Origin: an uncultured SAR86 cluster bacterium
Lineage (GTDB): Bacteria; Pseudomonadota; Gammaproteobacteria; Magnimaribacterales; D2472
DNA: 64,000 bases
Assembly (NCBI GenBank): GCA_902591925.1
Contig: CACJCN010000003.1
Coordinates: 1-64,000 of the forward strand
Direction: 5' to 3'
The position numbers were made by a program, and so were the translations under genes. The notes under the pieces were generated by a model that searched no databases, had not been told where the DNA came from, and saw nothing but the letters and a program-made list of their open reading frames with translations. Of the stretch, positions 36,521 to 46,554 are shown in pieces (within the stretch, counting starts at the first letter, position 1; each line of letters starts with the position of its first letter).

Positions 36521-38137
36521 ATGATTGGAGATATGCAAAATTGGAGGCCTAATGTAGCTGGTATTATCGAGCATGCAAGGTCAATGCACCCAAATACCGA
36601 AGTTGTTAGTAGACTTGTATCCGGTGAAATACATAAAACAAATTACGAAGAGGTCTGTATAAGATCTAGGAAATTAGCTTCAGCACTTGAAAAAGATGGC
36701 ATTAAAAAAGGTGATGTAGTTGCGACATTGGCATTAAATACTTATAGACATCTTGAAATGTACTATGGAATTTCTGGAATGGGAGCAATTACTCATACTT
36801 TAAATTTTAGATTACATCCAGAGCAAGCTGTCTACATCATTAATCATGCTGAAGATAAGATGATTTTTGTTGAATTGCCTTTTGTACCTATCCTTGAAGG
36901 ACTTCAAGATAATCTTAGCACTGTGAAAAAATACGTTGTCTTGTGCAATGAAGATGAAATGCCAGAAACCTCATTAAAAAATGCTTTATCTTATGAAGAA
37001 TACATTAAAAATGGTGATGAAAATTATTCATGGCCTGACATGGATGATGATGCAGCCTGTGCACTGTGTTATACATCTGGAACAACGGGTAATCCAAAAG
37101 GTGTATTGTACAGCCACAAATCAAATATTCTCCATGCTCAAGTTGCGTTAACCGCAATGACAATTCAAGCAGATGATTCAATATTAATGGTAGTTCCATT
37201 GTTTCATGTTCTGGCATGGGGGATACCATATTTTGGCCCAATGAATGGAAATAAACTGGTGATGCCAGGCATGCAAATGGAAGGCGAGCCTCTATACGAA
37301 CTTATTGATAAAGAAGATGTAACGCTTGCTTTCGGAGTTCCTACCATATGGATGGGTCTATTAGCATACTGTAGAGATAATAATAAGATTTTAAATTCAG
37401 TAAAAAATACAATTATTGGAGGGTCAGCATTATCTTTATCAACACTGCAAGAGTTTGATGAAGTTCATGATGTAAATGTAATACATGCCTGGGGGATGAC
37501 TGAGATGAGTCCGATGGGTACTACAAATATACCAACACCAGCAATGAAAAATATGTCTAAAGATGAAAAATATTCTGTTCAATTAAAACAGGGTAGGCCA
37601 ATATACGGTGTTGAATTAAAAGTTGTTGACGATAAAGGTAATGAATTACCAAAAGATGGAGAGTCACAAGGACATCTAATGGTAAGAGGGCCTTGGATTC
37701 TTCAAAAATACTTTAAATCAGATGAAGATGCTGTGGATGCAGATGGATGGTTTGACACTGGAGACATATCTGTTCTTGATGAAGATGGATATATGACTAT
37801 AAAAGATAGAGCAAAAGATGTTATTAAATCTGGTGGTGAATGGATCAGCTCTATTGATCTTGAAAATGCTGCATTTGGACACCCAGAGGTTGCAGAAGCT
37901 TGTGTTGTTGGTATTCCTCATCCTAAATGGGATGAAAGGCCAATGTTATTTATTGTCACAAATTCTGGAGATCCAATTGAAAAAGATAGCATTATTGAAT
38001 TTTTAAGTGACAAAGTCGCAAAATGGTGGCTTCCTGATGAAATAATTTTTTTAAAAGAGTTGCCTCATGGTGCTACTGGAAAACTTCAAAAATTTGAACT
38101 AAGAGAAGAATATAACAATTATTATATGGAGAAATAA
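36521..38137 (+). CDS. fatty acyl-CoA ligase (AMP-forming; AlkK/DmdB-like)
   Basis: A 538-residue adenylate-forming enzyme. The start at 36521 is preceded by AAGGGAGCAA and a promoter. The P-loop-like motif is [20 protein letters not shown]5 is [13 protein letters not shown]; the hinge and A8 region is [36 protein letters not shown] and the final Lys lies in [13 protein letters not shown]. The opening ([23 protein letters not shown]) resembles medium-chain acyl-CoA ligases of the AlkK group and the related 3-methylmercaptopropionyl-CoA ligase DmdB; substrate cannot be decided by eye. The next gene encodes a MaoC hydratase, supporting fatty-acid activation and degradation. Confidence 0.9.
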   Translation: MIGDMQNWRPNVAGIIEHARSMHPNTEVVSRLVSGEIHKTNYEEVCIRSRKLASALEKDGIKKGDVVATLALNTYRHLEMYYGISGMGAITHTLNFRLHPEQAVYIINHAEDKMIFVELPFVPILEGLQDNLSTVKKYVVLCNEDEMPETSLKNALSYEEYIKNGDENYSWPDMDDDAACALCYTSGTTGNPKGVLYSHKSNILHAQVALTAMTIQADDSILMVVPLFHVLAWGIPYFGPMNGNKLVMPGMQMEGEPLYELIDKEDVTLAFGVPTIWMGLLAYCRDNNKILNSVKNTIIGGSALSLSTLQEFDEVHDVNVIHAWGMTEMSPMGTTNIPTPAMKNMSKDEKYSVQLKQGRPIYGVELKVVDDKGNELPKDGESQGHLMVRGPWILQKYFKSDEDAVDADGWFDTGDISVLDEDGYMTIKDRAKDVIKSGGEWISSIDLENAAFGHPEVAEACVVGIPHPKWDERPMLFIVTNSGDPIEKDSIIEFLSDKVAKWWLPDEIIFLKELPHGATGKLQKFELREEYNNYYMEK

Positions 38138-38138
38138 G

Positions 38139-38600
38139 ATGTTAAAAGTTGTGAAACCTTCTGAAATTGACTCGGTAATAGGCACCGAGGTAGGCACATC
38201 TGAGTGGGTAACAATCGATCAAGAAAGAATAAACAAATTTGCTGATGCAACCATGGATCATCAATTTATTCATGTTGATCCTGATCAAGCTACTCCTGTA
38301 TTTGGTTCAACAATCGCACATGGATTTTTATCTCTTTCATTAGTAGCTGGTATTCCATTTTCTCAAGAAATTGGAATGGTTCTTGAAGGAACTAAAATGG
38401 GTCTTAATTATGGTTTAGATAAGGTGAGGTTTCTAAGTCCGGTCCCTGTAAATTCAGAAGTTAGAATTCATATGAAATGCTTAGATATTTCTGAAAAGAA
38501 TCCTGGACAATATTTAGCTAAAACTGAAGTTACAATGGAAATCAAAGGTGTTGAAAAGCCTGCTTTTGTAGCAGAAACATTGAGCATGTTTGTAGTTTAA
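38139..38600 (+). CDS. MaoC-like (R)-specific enoyl-CoA hydratase
   Basis: A 153-residue single hot-dog-fold hydratase. The catalytic region is FADATMDHQFIHVDPDQA (Asp and His of hydratase 2 motif), followed by IAHGFLSLSLV. The size matches bacterial PhaJ-type or NodN-like MaoC proteins. Beginning 1 bp after the acyl-CoA ligase, it probably hydrates an enoyl-CoA in the same pathway. It is convergent with gatB, with 2 bp between the stops. Confidence 0.88.
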   Translation: MLKVVKPSEIDSVIGTEVGTSEWVTIDQERINKFADATMDHQFIHVDPDQATPVFGSTIAHGFLSLSLVAGIPFSQEIGMVLEGTKMGLNYGLDKVRFLSPVPVNSEVRIHMKCLDISEKNPGQYLAKTEVTMEIKGVEKPAFVAETLSMFVV

Positions 38601-38602
38601 AT

Positions 38603-40030
38603 CTATTGTAAAAGATCTTTTAAAATTTCATTGACGGCCTTAGGATTAGCTTTGCCTTGAGTTTCTTTCATTATTTGACCAACAAAAAATCCAAAAAGCT
38701 TATCTTTACCGGCTTTATAAGCTGATACCTGATTAGGATTAGACTCTATAACCTTTTTAGCAATATCCTCGAGTATGGATTCATCTTGAATTTGGACTAA
38801 GCCTTTTGATTGAATAATTTCATCAACATCAGATGCTGTTTCCCAGACCTCCTCAAGAACCGACTTTGCAATCTTTCCAGAGATAGTACCATCCGAAATA
38901 CGTTCAATTAGTATTCCAAAATTCTCAGCAGATAAATTTGATTCATCAATATCAATATTGTCTTTATTTAATAAGGCACTGATATCACCTACTAACCACT
39001 TTGCAACTAATTTAGCATCATCTGTTTTAGAAGAGGCTGCTTCAAACATATTTGCCATAGTTTTGGAAGAGGAAATAATTTTTGCTTCTGATTCGTCAAG
39101 GCCTATTTCATTAATGTATCTAATTTCTTTCTCTTCAGGAAGTTCAGGAAGATTTTCCTTAATTTCTTTTAACTCTTTGTCTGAGATTATTACAGGTAAA
39201 AGGTCAGGACATGGGAAATATCTATAATCATTTGCTTCTTCTTTAGATCGCATTGATCTTGTTTCATTTTTTTCACTGTCATAAAGTCTTGTTTCTTGAA
39301 CAACACATTCACCATTTTCAATTAATCTTATTTGCCTATCAATTTCAAAGTTAATAGCTTTTTCAATAAATTTAAAAGAGTTAATATTTTTAAGTTCAGC
39401 TCTTGTTCCAAGTTCCTTGTCATCACTTTTCTTTATTGAAACATTAACATCACATCTCATTGAACCTTGGGCCATATTTCCGTCACAGATATCTAAAAAA
39501 GTTACTAACTGTCTAATAGCTTTAAAATAAGCAACAGCCTCTTTGGCGCTAGAGATTTCAGGCTCAGATACGATTTCAAGAAGCGGAGTACCAGCTCTAT
39601 TTAAATCTACTCCAGTTTCTCCTTCGAACATGTCATGAATTGATTTTCCCGCATCTTCCTCAAGATGTGCTCTCGTTATGTTGATTTCCTTCTCATAATC
39701 ATCGACAGCAATTTTAATCGAACCTTTTTCTACTATAGGTTGCGTCATTTGAGTTATTTGATAACCTTTTGGTAAGTCAGGGTAAAAGTAATTTTTTCGA
39801 TCAAATGATGATGTTTGATTAATATTTGCTCCTGTAGCGAGACCAAATCGTATGGCTTTATAAAATGCTTCTTTGTTTGCAACTGGGAGAACTCCCGGCA
39901 ATCCCATATCTATCAAGTCAACATGTGTATTAGATTCTGCCCCGAATTCTGTTGAGCCGCCAGAAAATAATTTTGACTTAGTTGATAGCTGAACGTGTAT
40001 TTCAAGTCCAATTACTGTCTCCCAGCTCAT
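38603..40030 (-). CDS. gatB: aspartyl/glutamyl-tRNA amidotransferase subunit B
   Basis: A 475-residue kinase-like subunit of GatCAB, which amidates Glu-tRNA-Gln or Asp-tRNA-Asn. The N-terminal VIGLEIHVQLSTKSKLF, the metal-binding NRAGTPLLEIVSEPE and the YRYFPCPDLLP blocks are family hallmarks; the C-terminal YqeY-like tail (ANPKAVNEIL) is complete. Length matches. The start overlaps gatA by 4 bases, completing gatC-gatA-gatB. Confidence 0.97.
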   Translation of the reverse strand: MSWETVIGLEIHVQLSTKSKLFSGGSTEFGAESNTHVDLIDMGLPGVLPVANKEAFYKAIRFGLATGANINQTSSFDRKNYFYPDLPKGYQITQMTQPIVEKGSIKIAVDDYEKEINITRAHLEEDAGKSIHDMFEGETGVDLNRAGTPLLEIVSEPEISSAKEAVAYFKAIRQLVTFLDICDGNMAQGSMRCDVNVSIKKSDDKELGTRAELKNINSFKFIEKAINFEIDRQIRLIENGECVVQETRLYDSEKNETRSMRSKEEANDYRYFPCPDLLPVIISDKELKEIKENLPELPEEKEIRYINEIGLDESEAKIISSSKTMANMFEAASSKTDDAKLVAKWLVGDISALLNKDNIDIDESNLSAENFGILIERISDGTISGKIAKSVLEEVWETASDVDEIIQSKGLVQIQDESILEDIAKKVIESNPNQVSAYKAGKDKLFGFFVGQIMKETQGKANPKAVNEILKDLLQ

Positions 40031-41478
40031 TGTTTTATTCCTTCAGGTGTATACATATGCCAATTCGTTTCATTTTGAAACATGTGAGCGAAGTTGAGAA
40101 TGGTGCTTTCATCTAAAAAGTTTCCAATTATTTGAAGTCCAATAGGTTTATTTTCAATATTACCATTTGGAAGAGACATAGCTGGTAGTCCTGCAAGATT
40201 AGCAGATATTGTGAACAAGTCCTCTAAATACATTTGTATAGGATCATCACCTTTTGATCCTATTTTGAATGCTGGCCCCCTGGTAGTGGGCGTCATTATT
40301 ACGTCAATAGTTTTAAATGCATTATCAAAATCATTTTTTATTAATCTTCTTACTTGTTGAGCTTTTTTGTAATAAGCATCGTAATAACCAGCAGAAAGTA
40401 CATATGAACCAATCAAAATCCTTCTTTTTACTTCATCTCCAAAACCCTCCGAACGAGTTTTTACATATAATTCCTCAAGATCTTTTGCATCTTCTGATCT
40501 CATACCAAATTTAACTCCATCAAATCTTGATAAATTTGAAGAACACTCTGCTGGTGCAACAACATAATAAGTTGGAACTGATAATGATATATTTGGTAAA
40601 GAAATATCAATTAGTTGAGCACCCATGGATTCAAATTCTTTTAATGAATTTTGATATGTTTCCACAACATCATTATTAAGACTAGACAGATCTAAATCTT
40701 TAACAATACCTATTTTTTTTTCTTTTAAAGAGCTATTTAAATTTTCTTCAAAGTCAGGTATGTCATTATCTAAAGAAGTTGTATCTTTTTCGTCATGGGA
40801 GCACATTTCATTTAATAGAAAAGCGCAGTCCTCCGCAGTTCTTGCCATTGGACCAGCTTGATCAAGGCTAGATGCAAAAGCTATCATTCCCCATCTAGAA
40901 ACTCTGCCATAAGTTGGCTTTATACCAGTTATTCCGCAAAGAGAAGCTGGTTGTCTAATTGAACCACCTGTATCTGTTCCTGTAGCTGCAGGAACTAATC
41001 CAGCAGCGACAGCAGAAGCTGCTCCACCAGAACTGCCGCCTGGAACTAAATCTTTACCCCATGGATTTTTTACATTTCCAAAGAAACTTGTTTCATTTGA
41101 GGAGCCCATAGCAAATTCGTCCATATTAGTTTTACCAACTGAAATGCATCCTGCATTTTCAAGATTTTCAATAACAGTTGCTGAATATGGAGGTATGAAA
41201 TTGTTTAATATATTTGAACCGCAAGTTGTTCTTAGACCTTCTGTGCAAAAAAGATCTTTTTGAGCAATAGGAATACCTGCAAGAGGCAAATCAGAAGGAT
41301 TATTATCTAGCTCTTCAGCTTTTTTAATTGAATTTTCTTCATTAAGAGTGATGAATGCATTTAAGTCTTTATACTCATTAATTAGAGAAAATACCTCTTG
41401 AATGACTTCTTTATTGGAAATTTCTTTATGAGAAATCATATTTTTGATTTCTTTTATTGACTTATATTTTATTGTCAC
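40027..41478 (-). CDS. gatA: aspartyl/glutamyl-tRNA amidotransferase subunit A
   Basis: A 483-residue amidase-signature enzyme that releases ammonia from glutamine. The Ser-cisSer-Lys triad is visible: Lys in GIPIAQKDLFCTEG, Ser in GSSGGAASAVAAG and nucleophile Ser in TGTDTGGSIRQPAS. Length is that of the family (about 485). It overlaps both gatC and gatB by 4 bases each, indicating a translationally coupled complex. Confidence 0.97.
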   Translation of the reverse strand: MTIKYKSIKEIKNMISHKEISNKEVIQEVFSLINEYKDLNAFITLNEENSIKKAEELDNNPSDLPLAGIPIAQKDLFCTEGLRTTCGSNILNNFIPPYSATVIENLENAGCISVGKTNMDEFAMGSSNETSFFGNVKNPWGKDLVPGGSSGGAASAVAAGLVPAATGTDTGGSIRQPASLCGITGIKPTYGRVSRWGMIAFASSLDQAGPMARTAEDCAFLLNEMCSHDEKDTTSLDNDIPDFEENLNSSLKEKKIGIVKDLDLSSLNNDVVETYQNSLKEFESMGAQLIDISLPNISLSVPTYYVVAPAECSSNLSRFDGVKFGMRSEDAKDLEELYVKTRSEGFGDEVKRRILIGSYVLSAGYYDAYYKKAQQVRRLIKNDFDNAFKTIDVIMTPTTRGPAFKIGSKGDDPIQMYLEDLFTISANLAGLPAMSLPNGNIENKPIGLQIIGNFLDESTILNFAHMFQNETNWHMYTPEGIKQ

Positions 41479-41756
41479 TCAACAACCCTTGGCACTAAAA
41501 AGTAGTCTTCATTTGCTGAAGGCGCAACTTCTAATAATTCTTTCTTAAGATTTTTAGCAGTAACAATATCTTTTCTTGTTTTAGCTGTTTTCTCAAGAGG
41601 ATTAGTTAAAGGAGTTATCTCAGTGGTATCAACCTCATTCAGCTGGTCAACAAATTCAATGATATTACCTAAATCATTAATAATTTTTTCTTCTTTATCA
41701 TTATCAATTTTAAGTCTTGATAAGTAAGATATAGTTGTTACTGTTTTCTTGTCCAT
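41475..41756 (-). CDS. gatC: aspartyl/glutamyl-tRNA amidotransferase subunit C
   Basis: A 93-residue subunit that wraps around GatA and stabilises GatAB. The pattern VTTISYLSRLKIDNDKEEKI...LGNIIEFVDQLNEVDT...LRKD-like TRKDIV and the C-terminal YFLVPRVVE are typical. It is the first gene of the leftward gat unit. A TATAAT lies on the minus strand at 41774-41769, 12 bases before the ATG, leaving at most a very short leader and no Shine-Dalgarno. Confidence 0.94.
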   Translation of the reverse strand: MDKKTVTTISYLSRLKIDNDKEEKIINDLGNIIEFVDQLNEVDTTEITPLTNPLEKTAKTRKDIVTAKNLKKELLEVAPSANEDYFLVPRVVE

Positions 41757-41839
41757 ATATAGGATATTATTATAGTTTAGTGGGGGGATATTAACCTAAC
41801 TAGCAAATTATTTAAATTGTTTTTATTATTGGATAGCTC

Positions 41840-42889
41840 GTGAAATTTAACTTATTCAAAATAGTTGGAGGATACTTCTCTAATGATCTATCTATAGATT
41901 TAGGTACTGCAAATACATTAATTTATACCAAAGATGTAGGTATAGTTCTAAACGAGCCATCTGTTGTTGCGATTCGTGAATCAAGAGGACAAAAAACTGT
42001 TGTAGCCGTTGGTACAGAAGCAAAAAAAATGCTTGGAAGAACTCCGGGCAACATTAAAGCCATAAGACCTTTGTCTGAGGGGGTAATAGCTGATTTCCAA
42101 GTGACTGAAAAAATGTTGCAACATTTTATATCTAAAGTCCATGAGAAACTTTTTATTAAACCAAGTCCAAGGGTATTAGTTTGTGTTCCGTGCAGATCAA
42201 CCCAAGTTGAAAGAAGAGCTATAAGAGAGTCAGTTCTTGGAGCAGGAGCAAGAGATGTAAAGCTCATTGAAGAGCCAATGGCGGCAGCAATTGGTGCAGG
42301 ACTTCCTGTAGAGGAAGCAAGCGGAAACATGGTAGTTGATATTGGTGGTGGAACATCTGAGATCGCTATTCTTTCTCTGAACGGTGTTGTGTACGCTGAA
42401 TCCGTAAAGATTGGCGGAGACAAAATGGATGAGTCTATTACCTCATGGATTAGAAGAAACTATGGCTGCGTAATAGGCGATTCAACCGCTGAAAAAATTA
42501 AGTATACAATTGGTTGTGCTACGCAAGAGTCTGAAAAGTTAGAGATGTCTATAACCGGAAGAAATTTAGCTGAAGGAATTCCTGAAACATTTACTATAAA
42601 CAGTGAACAGATATTTGAAGCCATGAAGGATCCTTTGTTTGGGATAATAAGAGCTATAAGAAATGCTTTAGAACTCTCACCACCAGAATTAGCTGCAGAC
42701 ATTGCCGAAAGGGGTATCGTATTGACTGGAGGAGGAGCCTTGTTAAGAGATCTTGATAATCTAATTTCAAGTTCAACAGGTATTCCTGTAATTGTGGCAG
42801 AAGATCCATTAACTTGTGTTGCCAGAGGTGGTGGCCAAGCTTTAGAAATAATGGATAAATATAATATTGATCTTTTATCATCTGAATAA
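41840..42889 (+). CDS. mreB: rod shape-determining protein MreB
   Basis: A 349-residue actin homolog that guides the elongasome. The start is GTG at 41840, preceded by TTGGATAG. Actin-fold signatures: [38 protein letters not shown] and [11 protein letters not shown]. Length matches E. coli MreB (347). It heads mreB-mreC-mreD in the conserved order and is divergent from gatC with 83 bp between. Confidence 0.98.
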   Translation: MKFNLFKIVGGYFSNDLSIDLGTANTLIYTKDVGIVLNEPSVVAIRESRGQKTVVAVGTEAKKMLGRTPGNIKAIRPLSEGVIADFQVTEKMLQHFISKVHEKLFIKPSPRVLVCVPCRSTQVERRAIRESVLGAGARDVKLIEEPMAAAIGAGLPVEEASGNMVVDIGGGTSEIAILSLNGVVYAESVKIGGDKMDESITSWIRRNYGCVIGDSTAEKIKYTIGCATQESEKLEMSITGRNLAEGIPETFTINSEQIFEAMKDPLFGIIRAIRNALELSPPELAADIAERGIVLTGGGALLRDLDNLISSSTGIPVIVAEDPLTCVARGGGQALEIMDKYNIDLLSSE

Positions 42890-42894
42890 TAGAA

Positions 42895-43728
42895 ATGGCT
42901 AGGATTGCTCCTACCTCTCGTCAGAAATTAAGTTTTTTGATATTTATTTTAATTGGGTCTTTTATTTTATATCTCGATGTAACAACGAATAGTTTTCAAA
43001 ATGTTAAAAATGGATTTAAGGCACTTAAAATTTCAACTTATTTTCTTACCAGAGAATACACTATTGAACCTATTAAGTTTTTTATTAAATTTTCAAAAAA
43101 TAAAAATGACTTAATTAATGAAAATGAAAATCTGAAAAAAGCTCTCGATTTAAGTTATTTAAATAATTATTTAATTTCCAATGAAAATATATTTTATAAA
43201 GATAAAGAAATTATAAAAACTTATGCAGATTATAAATTCTCGTCCTCATATAATATTGCTAAATTAAAAAATATTGATCCAAATATGTATAAATGCTGTG
43301 ATAGACACAGAATGATTTTAGAAATAATTGAAAGTAATAATTATGACTTTATTGAAAGCGTGGTTTTCAATGATCAAGGGATTGTTGGACAAATTATTGA
43401 TGAGAATATATTTTTTGAGGTGCTGCTTTTGACAGATATTTCTCATTCTCTACCAATTAGATCAGAATTAAATAGTTTTTTTTGTAATGCGAAGGGTAGC
43501 GGAAATGCAGATCATATCCAGTGCAGCTACAATCCTTTGATTTGGACTGAAGATATTAAAATAAATCAGACTTTCTATACTTCTGGCCTTGGTGGAGTGT
43601 ATCCAAAAGATATTAAAATTGGCCACGTTAGCAAAATAAAAAAAATAGATTCAAATGAAAATGTAATAGAAATCAAATTAATAACAAATCCGCTTAGAAG
43701 TGATCTTTTTGGAGTTTTAAGAAACTAA
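42895..43728 (+). CDS. mreC: rod shape-determining protein MreC
   Basis: A 277-residue inner-membrane protein with a large periplasmic domain that regulates PBP2/RodA. One membrane segment (about 13-27), a coiled coil (about 65-85, KNDLINENENLKKALDL) and the beta-rich domain containing DQGIVGQIIDENIFFEVLLLTD and PIRSELN are present. It contains four Cys in the periplasmic half (including KCCDRH), unusual for the family. It follows mreB by 5 bp and its stop overlaps the mreD start. Confidence 0.93.
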   Translation: MARIAPTSRQKLSFLIFILIGSFILYLDVTTNSFQNVKNGFKALKISTYFLTREYTIEPIKFFIKFSKNKNDLINENENLKKALDLSYLNNYLISNENIFYKDKEIIKTYADYKFSSSYNIAKLKNIDPNMYKCCDRHRMILEIIESNNYDFIESVVFNDQGIVGQIIDENIFFEVLLLTDISHSLPIRSELNSFFCNAKGSGNADHIQCSYNPLIWTEDIKINQTFYTSGLGGVYPKDIKIGHVSKIKKIDSNENVIEIKLITNPLRSDLFGVLRN

Positions 43729-44201
43729 TGATAAGTTTATTTAAAAAGTTATTTTTAGTTATAGTTATTAATTATATTGACCGCAATATTTTTTCCTTGC
43801 TGTCAGAATATTTTTTAATCTTTCCATTAACTTTTCTTGCCTTCATTTACTATGTTTATAAATCAGATAAAAATGTAGGAGCATTTGAATCCTTCTCGAT
43901 TGGAATTTTTGTTGATTTAATTTCTGATACTTATTTTGGATTAAATGCAATCATCTTTTCCCTTACGACATATTTTATTAATTTAAATTCAAATACATTC
44001 AAATTGTTTTCATATTTACAAATATGTTTATTTTTTGGTTTATCGGCTTCGGCCTATGTTGGGTTTAGCCAGCTAATTCTAAATATTTATAATTTTTCAT
44101 ATCTAACTTTATTTTTAAGTTTAATCGCTAATATTGTTTTTTGTTTTTTAATCGCATTCATTTCTTCATATTTTCCTAAGAAAATAAATATGAGGGTTTA
44201 A
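43728..44201 (+). CDS. mreD: rod shape-determining protein MreD
   Basis: A 157-residue integral membrane protein with about five hydrophobic segments, the third elongasome component. Sequence similarity is low, as usual for MreD, but the LLSEYFLIFPLTFLAFIYYVYK start and GIFVDLISDTYFGLNAIIFSLTTYF block are characteristic. Its first base is the last base of the mreC stop. A YhdP-like gene begins 1 bp downstream; in E. coli maf and rng lie between. Confidence 0.9.
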   Translation: MISLFKKLFLVIVINYIDRNIFSLLSEYFLIFPLTFLAFIYYVYKSDKNVGAFESFSIGIFVDLISDTYFGLNAIIFSLTTYFINLNSNTFKLFSYLQICLFFGLSASAYVGFSQLILNIYNFSYLTLFLSLIANIVFCFLIAFISSYFPKKINMRV

Positions 44202-44202
44202 T

Positions 44203-46554
44203 ATGATTTTTGTCAAAAAAATTATCAAATCTTTGGTAACTTTTTTTATAGTAGTATGTTTGATACTTATATCAATTTACTTCTACTACATAAGTAAGCC
44301 TGAAAGAATAATATTTCTCACTAACAAAATCCTAGATAATAATTATTCGATCCAATTTCAACAAGCAGAATCTTATTCAAAATTCTTTTCACCAGAAATT
44401 TCATACAAAAATATTCAAATAACTGATGTTGATCAAAAAGAAATATTTAAAGCTGACGAATTAAAAATTGGAATAAGTATCTTTAGAACTTTAGTAAATA
44501 ATTACGTTTATTTGAACTCACTCTATTTGGATAATATAAAAATTCTTGATAGTCAAAGTTCTGGGAATCTAGATATCGAATTTAAATACAAAATTAATAA
44601 TATCTTAATTAATTCAGACGAATTAATATTTTCAGCCAAGAATGCTGAAATTATAAATAAAAATGGAGAATTGTCAGTTTTTAACAAAGAGGGGCACATA
44701 GATAATATTCCTTTTTCTGAACTTAGTATCTTTAAAGATAATAAATCTAAAAAATATCTATTCAATACCGAACTAAGACTTGATGAAAATATAATTGAGA
44801 ATGAAGAATTATTGGACTTAACTCAATTCACAAATAAAGTTATAAATTTAAATTTAAAAACTCAAGGTTACTATGATTCCGACACAGGAAAAATTAAAAG
44901 TTTTAGTAAGTATATTTTTAAAGATTCTAGCTTGGTGACTAACACAAATTTAAATATCGATAGAATAAATTCCACTCTTTTTACAAACATTGATGAAAAA
45001 ATAGTAGGCATATTTTCAGCAAAAATACCTGATCAAAGCATTGAGGGATCTATAAAATTAGTTGAAGAAAAAATCACATTTCAATCAAATATTTTAGTTA
45101 ACATGGATGAAATTATTAATTTTGGGCAATACCTTAATTTAGAAGGCAAAGAAAGTTTTGAAATAAAATTAGTAATTCAAGATAAAGTATCTCTTGAATT
45201 AGTAAGCGATCTGAGCAATACATTAGTCCAATCAAATATTAATGAGTTAAATAAGAGTAAAAATGAAAATTTAAAAACTAAAATTTTTATATCCGATATT
45301 TCTTTACCAACCTATTCAATTAAAAATAATAAATTTAAAGCATTTATCGACAGTAAAAATAATGGTTATTTTTCATACGGCTCTTATTTTGACAATGAAT
45401 TAAAACAACTAAATTTTGCAGATGGCTTTTATATATATTTAGAACTAAATGATCTTAATATTGATAATATTTTAATTGAAAATGATAACCAAAATACCAC
45501 TAATTTAAAATTTGTTAAGTTAAAAATAAAAGAACTTGATTTTTTTGATAACAAATATACAGATCAAATATTTGAGATTAATTTTTTAGAAGATGAAACG
45601 TATGCATCATTTTATGGCGATAACTTAAATGGTAATTTAAGAATTGATTCATCAGGGTTTTCAAGAATTGATGTTTATAATACTAAATTTGAATTTAAAG
45701 GTATCGATCTTATTGAGTCAAATAACTCAATTAAATTTGATGACATAAATTTGCGGTTTGTTGGTAAAAATATTCAAACGTTTAATGATATTTTTCAAGA
45801 CATTGATTTTTATCTTTTAAGAAATAAAAGAGTAACCACAGTCGACAACATAAGAATTTCAAGTGAAAATTTTAATATTGGCCCAACATTTGATAATGAA
45901 AAAGCTTATATAAGCTATGACAATCTCAATGATTTATACAAAATAAAAGGATCATATGAAATAAATAATCAAAGTGATCTTTTCGTGAATTTGATCAATT
46001 ATGATTTTAAATACCTATATTCTGACTTAAACATACAATGGAAGAGTATCAACCAATTAAAAGAATTAGAAGGAAAAATAAAATTTAAAATAAAGGATCT
46101 TGAATCTAATGCGAATTTGCCTGATTCAGCATTATTAAGAGCTTTAAGGATACTTAACTTAAATGCTTTAGTAGGAAACTTAAGTAATGATTTAGCTTTT
46201 GAAGGATCAAGCTTGATAGTAAGTAGGGCTGAAGGAGATTTTATAATTGGAAAAAATAGAGCTCTTATGAGTAATCCAATTAAATTAGAAACACCTGAAG
46301 CAAAGATGAATTGGAAGGGTGAAATAATTAAAAATCAAAATGGTCTTCTAGATGAACTCGATCTTGATCTTGAAATGAGATTAAAGTTTTCAGAAAATAT
46401 TCCATGGTATGCAGCACTTTTTGGGGGAATTCCTGCATTGGCGGGTGGCTTTGTTTTAGAAAATATTATTGATGAAAGGGTTGATGATGCCTCAACTTTC
46501 AAATTTAGTGTAACAGGATCAATAGATGATCCAAAAATCATTAGACTAAATTAA
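44203..46554 (+). CDS. YhdP/AsmA-like protein, short form
   Basis: A 783-residue protein with one N-terminal membrane anchor (about 9-27) and a long periplasmic region of beta-rich repeats, as in AsmA-like proteins that bridge phospholipids to the outer membrane. The closing block (EAKMNWKGEIIKNQ...ENIPWYAALFGGIPALAGGF...FKFSVTGSIDDPKI) is the YhdP/TIGR02099 C-terminus. It is much shorter than E. coli YhdP (1266). It follows mreD by 1 bp; in many gammaproteobacteria yhdP follows mreBCD-maf-rng, so the position agrees. The end overlaps convergent mgtE by 9 bp. Confidence 0.85.
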   Translation: MIFVKKIIKSLVTFFIVVCLILISIYFYYISKPERIIFLTNKILDNNYSIQFQQAESYSKFFSPEISYKNIQITDVDQKEIFKADELKIGISIFRTLVNNYVYLNSLYLDNIKILDSQSSGNLDIEFKYKINNILINSDELIFSAKNAEIINKNGELSVFNKEGHIDNIPFSELSIFKDNKSKKYLFNTELRLDENIIENEELLDLTQFTNKVINLNLKTQGYYDSDTGKIKSFSKYIFKDSSLVTNTNLNIDRINSTLFTNIDEKIVGIFSAKIPDQSIEGSIKLVEEKITFQSNILVNMDEIINFGQYLNLEGKESFEIKLVIQDKVSLELVSDLSNTLVQSNINELNKSKNENLKTKIFISDISLPTYSIKNNKFKAFIDSKNNGYFSYGSYFDNELKQLNFADGFYIYLELNDLNIDNILIENDNQNTTNLKFVKLKIKELDFFDNKYTDQIFEINFLEDETYASFYGDNLNGNLRIDSSGFSRIDVYNTKFEFKGIDLIESNNSIKFDDINLRFVGKNIQTFNDIFQDIDFYLLRNKRVTTVDNIRISSENFNIGPTFDNEKAYISYDNLNDLYKIKGSYEINNQSDLFVNLINYDFKYLYSDLNIQWKSINQLKELEGKIKFKIKDLESNANLPDSALLRALRILNLNALVGNLSNDLAFEGSSLIVSRAEGDFIIGKNRALMSNPIKLETPEAKMNWKGEIIKNQNGLLDELDLDLEMRLKFSENIPWYAALFGGIPALAGGFVLENIIDERVDDASTFKFSVTGSIDDPKIIRLN

